Below, piece after piece: positions 1 through 8,735 of a DNA stretch of 64,000 bases. The stretch is from the NCBI GenBank assembly GCA_964439935.1, contig CAYTPW010000014.1, positions 1 to 64,000 on the forward strand, given 5' to 3'. Under the pieces are notes generated by a model. It was not told the DNA's origin. It ran no database searches and worked only from the letters and a program-made list of their open reading frames with translations. Origin of the DNA: JABMQW01 sp964439935. Lineage in GTDB: Bacteria > Fidelibacterota > Marinisomatia > Marinisomatales > TCS56. Both the position numbers and the translations under genes were made by a program. Position 1 is the stretch's first letter; every line of letters starts with the position of its first letter.

Positions 1-43
1 GAATAAATTTGTTTAATAAAAAAATGGTTAGAATTTGAATGTC

Positions 44-81
44 GGGCGAAGTCCGATGGAATATTTTTCCATCGTTCGTCC
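44..81 (-). terminator. inverted repeat downstream of the last kinase gene
   Basis: A perfect 8-bp stem (CGATGGAA / TTCCATCG, 54-61 and 67-74) closes a 5-base loop and is extended outward by GGGCGAA pairing with TTCGTCC. It lies about 50 bases after the stop of the minus-strand gene ending at 128. The T-rich stretch follows only about 20 bases later on the minus strand, so it is at best an imperfect intrinsic terminator; it may mark the end of the flagellar supercluster. Confidence 0.4.
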
Positions 82-127
82 AGTAAAAACTACTGAGATT
101 TTTTACAGCTAGAACTCAGACTGATAA

Positions 128-967
128 TCAAATTGTCTCCTGGTCCGCGCAAGGAGTATTTGGCAGGATAGTCATTTTAATTCCATCAATATATTCTTCG
201 GAAGCGGATGATGATATTTGTGAAAGCCGCTCGGTTACTTTTTTTATCCGATTAGCGCCTTTAACAATGCCGTTGGCACTTTCACGGATTTTATCCTTAT
301 TACCAGATTGGACCATCAATTCCAGAATTTCTGCCAGACTGATAACTGCAGAAAGGGGATTATTAATCTCATGGTTAACCGTGACAATTATTTCACCAAT
401 AGCCGCCAGGCGCTCCTTCTCGACCAACTGCTTCTGGGTGGTTTCCAATTCATCGATGGTCTGCTGCAATGCTAAATTTTTCTGTTCAAGACTCGTGCGC
501 AAAGAGATTTTTTCCACAACCAGACTGATCTGAGTGGCAATTATTGAATAATCTTTTTTTTGTGCGATCTGGTACATATTTGGCTTCATATGTCCAAGAT
601 TCAGCACTCCAATTAATTTGTCACCTGCCCGCAGTGGCATTGATAGAAAAGAATTAAATATCCGATCCTTACCGGGGCGCGATTTTAACACTGATGATAA
701 GACAACCGGCTGATTTTTATCAAGAATCCAGCTCGATATGCCGCTGCCGCGCGCAAATGGAATGTCGGTTGCCAGATCAATTATTTCATCCCCACGCTTT
801 AATACCGGTTCCAGTTGCTTTTTTTCATGGTCGTAAATAAACAGGGTAGCTGAATCGAACAGGATTGTCTTTTCAAGAATATCGAAGATCGCACTAAAAG
901 TTTCCTCGACTCCCAGGCTTTTTTGCACTATACTACTTATCTCAATTATATAATCGGTGTCAACCAC
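128..967 (-). CDS. GAF domain protein with histidine phosphoacceptor domain but no ATPase domain
   Basis: 279 residues. A GAF sensor domain spans about 10-155, a coiled coil 155-185, then a HisKA dimerisation/phosphoacceptor domain with H-box NHEINNPLS and candidate phosphorylated His199. The protein stops about 45 residues after the H-box, so the HATPase_c domain (N, G1 and G2 boxes) is missing, and none is seen in the 127 bases after it. The GTG start has an AGGA ribosome site 7 bases upstream. It lies 14 bp after a full PAS histidine kinase. It could accept phosphate from that kinase, dimerise with it, or act as a phosphotransfer relay; this is inference. Confidence 0.75.
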   Translation of the reverse strand: MVDTDYIIEISSIVQKSLGVEETFSAIFDILEKTILFDSATLFIYDHEKKQLEPVLKRGDEIIDLATDIPFARGSGISSWILDKNQPVVLSSVLKSRPGKDRIFNSFLSMPLRAGDKLIGVLNLGHMKPNMYQIAQKKDYSIIATQISLVVEKISLRTSLEQKNLALQQTIDELETTQKQLVEKERLAAIGEIIVTVNHEINNPLSAVISLAEILELMVQSGNKDKIRESANGIVKGANRIKKVTERLSQISSSASEEYIDGIKMTILPNTPCADQETI

Positions 968-981
968 AATTATGTCCTGCT

Positions 982-2196
982 TTAATCATTTTGTACATCA
1001 ATCGGTAACCGTACGATAAATTCCGTGCCACCGCCATCAATGACATTAAAATCGATTTCTCCTCGCATTCCACTGATGATCTCTTTAACAATCGGCAATC
1101 CCAAACCGGTACCTTTTCCAGGTTGCTTGGTTGTGAAAAACGGTTCAAATATTTTATCGCGGTTGATTAAGTCAATTCCACCGGCCGAGTCAGCAATCCG
1201 GATTACCACCCAATTACTTCTCTCACAAGTGATATTAATTCTGATTATCTTAACCAATTCCTGACCATTTCCGGATTTCTGGGTTAATACACCATAAGCA
1301 TCTTTAGCATTGGTCAGGAGATTGACGAAAATCTGGTCCAGCGCAACTGGATTCAACCATAATCCGGGCAGATTGGAATCAACCTGAAGATCAATTTTAA
1401 TATTATCCCGTTCAAAATCGTAGCGAATCAAATTTAGGGCTTCATCCAGTGATTGCTTGATATCAACCAGGTTACGGGCTTTATCCTGTGTTCGTTGCGC
1501 AAATGACCGGATGCTGTGTATCGTTCCTGACATTCTGGTTATGAAATCGAGCATATCATTAAAACGCTGGCTAAGCAGGTCCCGGTCAATCTCAGGTTGA
1601 ACAATATTCTTTAAAATAATATCTGTGACCAATTTCATGGACGACAAGGGCTGCCCCAACTCATGTACCAACCCAACCAGCATTTCACCCAGTGATCGCA
1701 GTCGATCCTGCGAAATTGTCAGAATCCGCTGATTGATCAATTTTTGCTCAAGATACTTTATATGTGATATGTCCTTAGCGCTGACAATAATCGAATTTAC
1801 AGAGCCATCAAAATTCTTTATGACGCTAAAACTGGCATATACCGGCAGGATCGTATCGTGATATTTCAAGATTGCTTCTACATCATGATATTTTCCCATA
1901 CCTATAGCTTCGTGGATACCCGGACTTTCTGGATCCTCAGGCATATCCAACAGTATTTCATCGATAATTACATTGATCAGATCAGTTTTCTTGACATTCA
2001 GCAGGCGGAGCACTGTTCTGTTAACATCCTTAATCCGTCCTGATTGATCCAGCAGGATGATCGCATCGGAAATATTTTCAAGGATCGTGATAGCATATTC
2101 TTTGACACTCGGCTGCTTCGATAATTGGACCACTGGCTGCCCGGTTTTATCCGACCTGGTCCATTCATTGGAATTCAAATTGGCTCTGACACTCAT
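982..2196 (-). CDS. PAS-domain sensor histidine kinase (FlrB/AtoS type)
   Basis: About 404 residues from the ATG at 2196; an in-frame TTG lies 12 bases upstream. A PAS domain covers about 35-150, followed by a HisKA domain with H-box VHELGQPLS and a HATPase_c domain with an N-box (FVNLLTNAKDAYG), DSAGGI and GKGTGLGLPIV. There is no membrane segment, so the kinase is cytoplasmic. In polar-flagellum systems such kinases (FlrB, FleS, FlgS) phosphorylate an NtrC-type activator, and one is encoded at 28303-29679 in this cluster. That pairing is inferred from context, not shown by the sequence. Confidence 0.85.
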   Translation of the reverse strand: MSVRANLNSNEWTRSDKTGQPVVQLSKQPSVKEYAITILENISDAIILLDQSGRIKDVNRTVLRLLNVKKTDLINVIIDEILLDMPEDPESPGIHEAIGMGKYHDVEAILKYHDTILPVYASFSVIKNFDGSVNSIIVSAKDISHIKYLEQKLINQRILTISQDRLRSLGEMLVGLVHELGQPLSSMKLVTDIILKNIVQPEIDRDLLSQRFNDMLDFITRMSGTIHSIRSFAQRTQDKARNLVDIKQSLDEALNLIRYDFERDNIKIDLQVDSNLPGLWLNPVALDQIFVNLLTNAKDAYGVLTQKSGNGQELVKIIRINITCERSNWVVIRIADSAGGIDLINRDKIFEPFFTTKQPGKGTGLGLPIVKEIISGMRGEIDFNVIDGGGTEFIVRLPIDVQND

Positions 2197-2221
2197 TCGT
2201 AATATCAATTATAATGCATTT

Positions 2222-2557
2222 TTAAAATACCGTGATATCCGTCTTCCGGTCTTGGATCAAACTTATCCGCTGTCCCGGATTAAACTTTGGCTGTCTGGGT
2301 AATAATTCAAGCTGAAAATCAGGTTCAATCTGCCTGACGACCAGCTGGATCTCATCAAAGCGATTGAAATCATATTCTGATTCCATGACCATATTATAAC
2401 CCCGTATACGCAGTATGAATAAAAACTTTCCAAGCTCTTCAATTACTCTTCCGTTCAAACACATTCCGGGTTTCAGTTTCTCCAGCAACTCATTCAGATC
2501 ACCCTCTACCGAAACATAAGTATTTTCATCTATCCCGTATTGAGATGCCTCAATCAT
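2222..2557 (-). CDS. small protein resembling the FliK linker/OB-like domain
   Basis: 111 residues, function not known. The pattern LKPGMCLNGRVIEELGKFLF, then RGYNMVMES, then a later FQLELLP resembles the beta-rich segment found before the C-terminal domain of many FliK proteins (a G-x-V-x-grV stretch followed by an Aes-like and L-x-L pattern). No signal peptide or membrane helix is seen. It sits 8 bp after a membrane protein gene and 25 bp before the PAS kinase, in the same transcript. The similarity is by eye and weak. Confidence 0.6.
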   Translation of the reverse strand: MIEASQYGIDENTYVSVEGDLNELLEKLKPGMCLNGRVIEELGKFLFILRIRGYNMVMESEYDFNRFDEIQLVVRQIEPDFQLELLPRQPKFNPGQRISLIQDRKTDITVF

Positions 2558-2564
2558 AACCTGC

Positions 2565-3368
2565 TTAACTGCCTACATTTAATTTTATTTCAGCTTCATC
2601 GTAACTGATACCTTCCTTGGCCATCAGCGCACGTATTTGATCTTCTTTATTGGCGGTCGTTTGACCTTGTTTGTCCTGGGTTTTGGATTTGCTTTTCCGT
2701 TTTTTAAAATAGCGTAGAATGCTCAGATTAATTCTGATGATAATCAGGACTGCAAAAATTGCTGAGGCAACAATAAGTGCCTTCATGAATATTGTTTCGA
2801 GGGTCGACCGTGAAACATTTACCGCTATTTTTTCATTGCTGATGTCTTCCAGTAATTGACGAATATGAGCTTGGGTGGTACTATCACTATCAACTGGAAT
2901 AGTATCATCGAATAATATCGACTGTGCCCCAGCAAGGTCGCCGATTGATATGGCGTGGGGATAAATATCAAAAATAAACATATTGCGATCAGATAACCGG
3001 TGACTGACCATAACTGCAATCTGTTTCAGCGATCCAGCAATTAAAATTGTTGTCTCATCAACATTAACAATTTCAATTCGAAGGCTGTCATCACCTCCTT
3101 CGAACCGGGTGCGATCACCAATGAATTGAAGTGAATTTTTAGACTTGATTCGGATTTTAAATTCTGCTGTTGCAGTATCAACTGCAATCTGGGGATAGAT
3201 GCTATATTGGCCATCGGCATCATTAACCGAGGATAATATTAGTCTCCAGTTCTCATCAAATCGGCCCGATAACAGCACCAGTCTCAGTGGATCACCATCA
3301 ACCTCTGCCTGCAGCTCTCCAACAAAGACTAATCCTATTAATATAATAATTGTATTGAGCTTAAACAT
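2565..3368 (-). CDS. exported single-pass membrane protein of the flagellar cluster
   Basis: I place the start at the ATG at 3368, which overlaps the previous stop by 8 bp and gives a clean signal peptide (MFKLNTIIILIGLVFVGELQ). An ATG 18 bases upstream is possible. A beta-rich exported region of about 180 residues follows, then one transmembrane helix around residues 200-222, then a basic linker (YFKKRKSKSKT) and a conserved-looking tail with EGISYDEAE. The layout suggests a periplasmic sensor or scaffold anchored in the inner membrane. I do not recognise the family; location next to fliA suggests a motility role. Confidence 0.7.
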   Translation of the reverse strand: MFKLNTIIILIGLVFVGELQAEVDGDPLRLVLLSGRFDENWRLILSSVNDADGQYSIYPQIAVDTATAEFKIRIKSKNSLQFIGDRTRFEGGDDSLRIEIVNVDETTILIAGSLKQIAVMVSHRLSDRNMFIFDIYPHAISIGDLAGAQSILFDDTIPVDSDSTTQAHIRQLLEDISNEKIAVNVSRSTLETIFMKALIVASAIFAVLIIIRINLSILRYFKKRKSKSKTQDKQGQTTANKEDQIRALMAKEGISYDEAEIKLNVGS

Positions 3369-3630
3369 GGATATCAATTTTGGCACTTATTTCTCCATCC
3401 TGGGATTTGACATCTAGCTGCGACCGATCGTCGTTCTGGGATTCAATTGTCTCATCGACCGCATCCAAAGCATCCTGTGAAATAACTACTTCGTCGGTCG
3501 TATGCTCCCGGGACTTCTTTTTCCGCTCTCGCCCCTTATATTGTGGATTTTTACCGACACCATCGACCGGTTTTATCAAGAAACCCGACTGATATGTTTC
3601 GGACAAACCAATTTGATCATCATAGGCCAT
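3361..3630 (-). CDS. small charged hypothetical protein
   Basis: 89 residues, highly charged and probably largely disordered, with a basic run (KGRERKKKSRE) followed by an acidic DEVVISQDALDAVDETIE segment. The VVISQDAL stretch faintly recalls the VEIS-x-xA motif of FlgM-like proteins, but the rest does not support an anti-sigma call. It begins 4 bp after fliA ends and overlaps the next start, so it is translationally coupled in the fliA operon. Function unknown. Confidence 0.6.
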   Translation of the reverse strand: MAYDDQIGLSETYQSGFLIKPVDGVGKNPQYKGRERKKKSREHTTDEVVISQDALDAVDETIESQNDDRSQLDVKSQDGEISAKIDIHV

Positions 3631-3634
3631 GATT

Positions 3635-4384
3635 TTACTCTCCTACTTTTAGTTGAGCCCTTATTTTTACCAGTGTTGAATTCAAGATTTGTGATACTCG
3701 CGATTCCGATACTCCCAAGACTTGCCCTATATCATTAAGGGTTAATTCTTCATAATAGTATAATGCCAGAACCAGACGCTGCTTCTCAGGCAGGGAAATG
3801 ATAATTGCTTTCAATTCATTTTTAAGGCTGTCGGAAGACAGTTTTTCTTCAGGTGTAGGCTGACTCTGATCGGGAATAGTATTAATATTATTCAACCGTT
3901 CTTTATCGCTTCCAACAGGATTATTATATAATGGAATCGAATAATTAAGCTGTGAATTCTGAATTATTGAATAATATTCTTCTTCTGGGATTTCCAGGTA
4001 ATCACATACTTCCGCTAATGATGGCTCACGCTTTAAACTAGCGATCAAATGTCTTTCGGCATTCTCCACTTTTTTGACCAATGCCAGCTGGGAGCGGCTG
4101 AGATATCCATGTTGCCGTACCGCATCAATAATCTCCCCGTATATGCGTTTATAAGCAAATGATTTGAATTGAGAACCATAATCTAGCTGGTAGCGGTTCA
4201 AAGCATCCAGTAAGCCAATTATCCCAAACTGATAGAAATCATTTTTATTCAATGTGTTCGAAGCTGGAATATTCAGGCGGTTCACAATATATCTCACCAA
4301 CGGTAAATAAGCCTGTACAACCTGCTCACGCATTGTTTCATCTCGTGACTGCAAATATTCTCTGACTAAACTCTCACCGTCCAT
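3635..4384 (-). CDS. fliA: flagellar sigma factor sigma-28
   Basis: 249 residues, the usual FliA size. Region 2 (DFYQFGIIGLLDALNRY through FKSFAYKRIYGEIIDAVRQ, about 48-90), region 3 (SRSQLALVKKVENAERHL and the following helices) and region 4 (LPEKQRLVLALYYYEELTL then the helix-turn-helix IGQVLGVSESRVSQI) are all present. FliA directs RNA polymerase to late flagellar promoters. Three matching promoters precede the flagellin genes in this window, and a FlgM-like anti-sigma candidate is encoded at 42852-43370. It lies downstream of flhF and flhG, the common order in polar-flagellum clusters. Confidence 0.96.
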   Translation of the reverse strand: MDGESLVREYLQSRDETMREQVVQAYLPLVRYIVNRLNIPASNTLNKNDFYQFGIIGLLDALNRYQLDYGSQFKSFAYKRIYGEIIDAVRQHGYLSRSQLALVKKVENAERHLIASLKREPSLAEVCDYLEIPEEEYYSIIQNSQLNYSIPLYNNPVGSDKERLNNINTIPDQSQPTPEEKLSSDSLKNELKAIIISLPEKQRLVLALYYYEELTLNDIGQVLGVSESRVSQILNSTLVKIRAQLKVGE

Positions 4385-4407
4385 TGATATTCTATAACCT
4401 TAATTTT

Positions 4408-4617
4408 TTATTGATTATTCCCATTAGCGGATCGCCGTACGGTCAGGGACATACCCATTTTCAGAAGATTGCCAACTATAAAAATGGCCACAATTACACC
4501 TATGTATACGACTACACTTCTGGTGAAGCTGGTATAAAGGGTTTTTCCGCTGACTATGCATAGCAACAGCGATATGAAAGAAATCAGAAAAGCCAACTTA
4601 TAAAGTGTTTTAGTCAT
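4408..4617 (-). CDS. small two-helix membrane protein
   Basis: 69 residues with two predicted transmembrane helices (about 7-25 and 35-53) and a short basic tail. It starts 2 bp after the flhG stop and ends 23 bp before fliA, so it is co-transcribed with both. Small membrane proteins at this position occur in other flagellar clusters, but I cannot assign a family or role. Confidence 0.6.
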   Translation of the reverse strand: MTKTLYKLAFLISFISLLLCIVSGKTLYTSFTRSVVVYIGVIVAIFIVGNLLKMGMSLTVRRSANGNNQ

Positions 4618-4619
4618 TT

Positions 4620-5501
4620 TTACTGCTCCGGATTATTCCAGCGCTTTGTTTTCAAACGTGAAAAAAAATTTTCCGACCGATCCCCTGACTGAAAAGCGGT
4701 TTGGGCAACATTTTTTAATACCGTATTCAATTCATCGTTTATGTGCGATTTGGAGTGGTGAAGCGTAAAAGGTTCGCGATTCCGGACTGAATTCCTGATA
4801 TGATGACTATGCTGAATCGTCCCGCCGTACCGAATCGAATCATTCAGGAATTTCTTGACAATCAGGTTCATTTTATTATAAAGCATAATGCCTTCATCAT
4901 CTGAATTGGTTGAATTTGCCACCACCAGAATAGGAACCCGGGAACCGGACTGTTTGATTACTTTTATAACTGCATAAGCATCGGTGATTGCCGCCGGATC
5001 AGGAGTAACTGTTAAAAGTACTTTATCGGCTGCCAGCACAAATGACAACACATCCCGTCCGATGCCTGAACCAGTATCGACGACTACCAGATCATATTCA
5101 TGATTCAAATTCTCAAACGCCCGTGCCAGATCGCGTAGAATATAATCTTGTTGTTCCATCAGTTTTGTTTCGGCTGATGAGGCCGGCAATAAATCAATAT
5201 CGCCGGGACCCTGACAAATTGCTTTGGATAAATCAACATTATCCAGGAGCACATCAGCAATGGTATACTCTGGTGTAATCCCCAATAGTAAATCAACATT
5301 ACCAAGATGAAAGTCCGCATCAATCAACAGAACTTTTTTGCCCGTTCGCTGCCAGAGAAGCGCCAGATTTATACTCAAGAATGTTTTACCGACTCCACCT
5401 TTACCACTTGTGACTACAATAATTTCCGGCTGATTGCTCGGGGGTGGAGGTGTTTTCCTGGACATGATATTGTTAAATGACTGGCTGATTGGTTTGACCA
5501 T
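4620..5501 (-). CDS. flhG: MinD-like ATPase FlhG (FleN/YlxH)
   Basis: 293 residues. A short proline-rich N-terminal region precedes a deviant Walker A motif (TSGKGGVGKTFLSINL, about 31-46). LLIDADFHLGNVDLLLG and VVVDTGSGIGRDVLSFV follow as switch and Walker B elements. FlhG controls flagellar number and placement by stimulating the FlhF GTPase, and in some bacteria it restrains the master regulator. It starts 3 bp after flhF ends, the classic flhF-flhG pair. Confidence 0.95.
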   Translation of the reverse strand: MVKPISQSFNNIMSRKTPPPPSNQPEIIVVTSGKGGVGKTFLSINLALLWQRTGKKVLLIDADFHLGNVDLLLGITPEYTIADVLLDNVDLSKAICQGPGDIDLLPASSAETKLMEQQDYILRDLARAFENLNHEYDLVVVDTGSGIGRDVLSFVLAADKVLLTVTPDPAAITDAYAVIKVIKQSGSRVPILVVANSTNSDDEGIMLYNKMNLIVKKFLNDSIRYGGTIQHSHHIRNSVRNREPFTLHHSKSHINDELNTVLKNVAQTAFQSGDRSENFFSRLKTKRWNNPEQ

Positions 5502-5504
5502 GAT

Positions 5505-6653
5505 TCAAGACTTCCGCATCGTTTTCATAATAGCATTGGTAATCCGCTCAGCCGTAGCCCGCTCAATATCTTTCGGAACAGACTGTCCGCCAGTCAGGTA
5601 CTGAACCGGAAGATTGATTTCTTCAATAATCGAAAGCAGCTTACCCGGACGACCGGTTTCATCCAACTTGGTTAGAATACAACCAGTCGGCTCCAGAAAA
5701 TAATACATTCCGGTGGCCAGTAATAAATCTTCAACACCGCTTGTTAATCCAAGTGTTAAAAGTACCTCTGTCGGCTGCAGTATATCGCGATATTCCCGTA
5801 ACTCTTTCAGGTAATTTGGGAAATGGGGGCTCCGCCCTGGGGTGTCGACAAGAATTACATCATAATTGTGTAATGTAGCAAGTTTTTGTTCAACTTCGGC
5901 AGGATTGCTAACCTCAATAACTGGAATATCTACAATTTTCGAAAAAGCTTTCAATGGTTCTGTCGCTGCCACACGATAGGTATCCGTTGTCAGCAAAACG
6001 GTTCGCTGATCTGAATAAAAATCCGAATTAGCCGCCAGTTTCATAATTGTCGTTGTTTTTCCGGATCCGGTCGGTCCAACTATCATTACCGTTTCGGGTT
6101 TGGTTTTTTTTGTTACCCGTTCTGCCAGCCGGATAGCAACATGATCCATGATTTCCGAACCAACCGTTGCCATAATAAGATCAAAGGTTACCTGTTCCAA
6201 CTGATAGCTTTTTAAATAACTGTGCCGGGTAAACATGGCTGATAGATCACATCCGACACCTGCTTCAACCAGGTAATCGTTAACTTTATCATATGGCGGC
6301 GGGAAATTAGCTCCGGTAATCGATCTTACCTGGGTATTCAAACGTCCCAGTTCCTTCCTTAATGCTGTGACTTCCGCCAAAATCTGTGGATTAAGTTCTG
6401 GTAATACCGGCGTTTGACTGTTTACCTGATAATATAGTTTTTCGAACGGATTTTCGCTGACGGGTGTATTCAACGGTTGTTCTTTGGGCTGATCGATTGC
6501 AACGGTGACCTGCATAAATTTCTGACGTTCACCACTGGTTGTCATCCGTTCCATTTGTTTTGATTCCATCAGAACAAAATCCTCACCCAGTTCCTCCTTG
6601 GCTCGGTCAATGGCATCTCTGATCGTATCACCAACATAATTCTTAAGCTTCAA
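5505..6653 (-). CDS. flhF: flagellar SRP-type GTPase FlhF
   Basis: 382 residues. A variable N-terminal B domain is followed by the helical N domain and a G domain with GPTGSGKTTTIMKLA (G1), TTDTYRVAATEPLKAF, VDTPGRSP (G3) and TKLDETGRPGKLLS (G4/G5). FlhF marks the site of flagellum assembly and helps recruit the MS ring. The start overlaps the end of flhA by 11 bp, so the genes are translationally coupled. Confidence 0.96.
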   Translation of the reverse strand: MKLKNYVGDTIRDAIDRAKEELGEDFVLMESKQMERMTTSGERQKFMQVTVAIDQPKEQPLNTPVSENPFEKLYYQVNSQTPVLPELNPQILAEVTALRKELGRLNTQVRSITGANFPPPYDKVNDYLVEAGVGCDLSAMFTRHSYLKSYQLEQVTFDLIMATVGSEIMDHVAIRLAERVTKKTKPETVMIVGPTGSGKTTTIMKLAANSDFYSDQRTVLLTTDTYRVAATEPLKAFSKIVDIPVIEVSNPAEVEQKLATLHNYDVILVDTPGRSPHFPNYLKELREYRDILQPTEVLLTLGLTSGVEDLLLATGMYYFLEPTGCILTKLDETGRPGKLLSIIEEINLPVQYLTGGQSVPKDIERATAERITNAIMKTMRKS

Positions 6654-8718
6654 CAGGACACCTCACCGCTCCGACTGAATTCAAGTCCGTATCAGAGGTC
6701 AATTCGGAAAAGGATAGTACCGATAAATTGGGGAAAACAGGATCAACAAAATTTTTAACCTGACGGCGGAGCAGGGGTGATACCAATAATACAGGATAGG
6801 CTCCGGTTATTACCATAGATTCAACTTTATCATTTATATCTTTGAATATTTCCGTTATCTGATTGGGCGAAAATCCTAGATTCTGTGATGAACCATTACC
6901 GTTTTTCAACGCTCCCATAATACTATCTTCCAATTGGGGATCAAATGTTGCCACCGCCACCTGTCCCTCATCTTGCTTGAAAATATCAGTGATCGTCTCG
7001 GCCATGGAAGCACGTACAAATTCCGTCAGGACATCGGGATCTTTGGTCTGATGAGCGTGATCGGCAATAGCTTCCAGGATCATAACCAGATTGCGAATAG
7101 GGATTTTTTCCCGCAGCAAGTATTTCAGCACCTGCTCCACTACTCCCAGAGAAACAACATCCGGTATTAATCCATCCACAACGGCAGAATGGGTTTCCTT
7201 CAAATGATCCAGCATACGCTGTGTCTCCTGCCGATCAAGCAGCCGGTAAGTATTCTTCTTTAGAGTCTCCATTAGATGAGTGGCAATTACAGCTGGTGGT
7301 TCCACTACTGTGTAACCGGCAATTTCTGCTTCTTCCTTCTTCTGACGCGTAATCCACATCGCTGGCAAACCAAAGGTCGGCTCGGTCGTTTCAATACCAT
7401 CCATTTCCATCCGATCATCAGGGTTTAATACCAGATAATAATCGATCATCACCTGGCCCCGGTCAACTTCGATCCCGTAGATCCGAAATACATATTCATT
7501 AGCTTTGAGCTGGACATTATCGCGAATACGAATTGGTGGAATTATTAAACCAAGTTCCATTGCAATACTCTTACGAATCGTAGAGATACGGCCCAGCAGA
7601 TTACCACCCTGGTTTTCATCGACTAATGAAATCAATCCATATCCGACCTCAATTTCAAAAGGATCAGGATGTAAATATTCCTCGATGCGATCTTCTGGCT
7701 CTGGCAGCGGAATCTCTTCTTCAACACTGCTAAGCTCTTCTTCCTGCCGTTTTACCTTAGTGAGCATAAAACCAACCAGGGCAACCAAAGCCGCCATCAG
7801 CAGGAAAGGAACCATCGGTAAACCGGGAACAATTCCCATGAATGCCAAGACCATTGCAGTAACCAGAACTGCTTTGGGTTGATTTGTGACCTGGCTTTTT
7901 ATTTCCGAACCCATGTCCTGGCCGGTAGCAGAACGTGTTATTACTATACCAGCGGCCGTTGAAATGATCAGCGCTGGAATCTGGGCTACCAGACCGTCAC
8001 CGATTGTCAGAAGCGAGTAGGTGGATGCCGCCTCTCCGATCGGCATGTCCCGTTGCAGCACTCCAATGGCTAGTCCGCCAATTATATTTATTCCTGTAAT
8101 CAACAATCCGGCAATTGCATCTCCGCGGACAAATTTACTGGCGCCATCCATGGATCCGTAAAAATCTGCTTCATGGGCAATTTCCAACCGCCTGGCCCGA
8201 GCCTCGTGATCATCAATTAACCCAGCATTCAGATCGGCATCAATCGACATTTGTTTCCCTGGCATAGCATCTAATGTAAAACGAGCAGATACTTCTGCAA
8301 TACGTGTTGCACCCTTTGTTATCACTACAAAATTGATGATCACTAATACCAAGAAAATGACACCGCCGACTACATAATTACCCTGGACCACGAAAGATCC
8401 AAAGGCTTCAATAATTTCACCTGCGTACCCCTGACCAAGGATCAGGCGAGTAGTACCTACGTTCAAGGATAACCTGAACAGGGTTATTACCAGTAATAAG
8501 CCCGGGAATACTGAGAATTCCACCGGTTTAAGCACATATAAGGCTACAAACAGGATCATCAATCCACTGGCAATATTCATAACCAGCAGCATATCCATCA
8601 GGAATGTAGGTATCGGTAAGATCATTACTGCCAGAATAATGATGATACCAAAAGCCAGAATAATATTACTGTTGCCGGCTTTTAAAACTGTTTTGGTTTG
8701 ATTTTCGGTAGTTGCCAT
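6643..8718 (-). CDS. flhA: flagellar type III export gate protein FlhA
   Basis: 691 residues, full length. The N-terminal half holds about eight transmembrane helices, with the conserved cytoplasmic FHIPEP-type loop (SARFTLDAMPGKQMSIDADL) in between. The C-terminal cytoplasmic half binds chaperone-substrate complexes and forms the nonameric ring. FlhA is the proton-driven core of the flagellar export gate. It follows flhB by 17 bp and overlaps flhF. Confidence 0.97.
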   Translation of the reverse strand: MATTENQTKTVLKAGNSNIILAFGIIIILAVMILPIPTFLMDMLLVMNIASGLMILFVALYVLKPVEFSVFPGLLLVITLFRLSLNVGTTRLILGQGYAGEIIEAFGSFVVQGNYVVGGVIFLVLVIINFVVITKGATRIAEVSARFTLDAMPGKQMSIDADLNAGLIDDHEARARRLEIAHEADFYGSMDGASKFVRGDAIAGLLITGINIIGGLAIGVLQRDMPIGEAASTYSLLTIGDGLVAQIPALIISTAAGIVITRSATGQDMGSEIKSQVTNQPKAVLVTAMVLAFMGIVPGLPMVPFLLMAALVALVGFMLTKVKRQEEELSSVEEEIPLPEPEDRIEEYLHPDPFEIEVGYGLISLVDENQGGNLLGRISTIRKSIAMELGLIIPPIRIRDNVQLKANEYVFRIYGIEVDRGQVMIDYYLVLNPDDRMEMDGIETTEPTFGLPAMWITRQKKEEAEIAGYTVVEPPAVIATHLMETLKKNTYRLLDRQETQRMLDHLKETHSAVVDGLIPDVVSLGVVEQVLKYLLREKIPIRNLVMILEAIADHAHQTKDPDVLTEFVRASMAETITDIFKQDEGQVAVATFDPQLEDSIMGALKNGNGSSQNLGFSPNQITEIFKDINDKVESMVITGAYPVLLVSPLLRRQVKNFVDPVFPNLSVLSFSELTSDTDLNSVGAVRCPVEA

Positions 8719-8735
8719 TCAGTATCGGTTATCAC

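Noticed and set aside
3361..3630. FlgM anti-sigma factor next to fliA
   Set aside because: Only a weak VVIS-type stretch is present and the C-terminal sigma-binding helices are missing; the 42852-43370 protein is a far better candidate.
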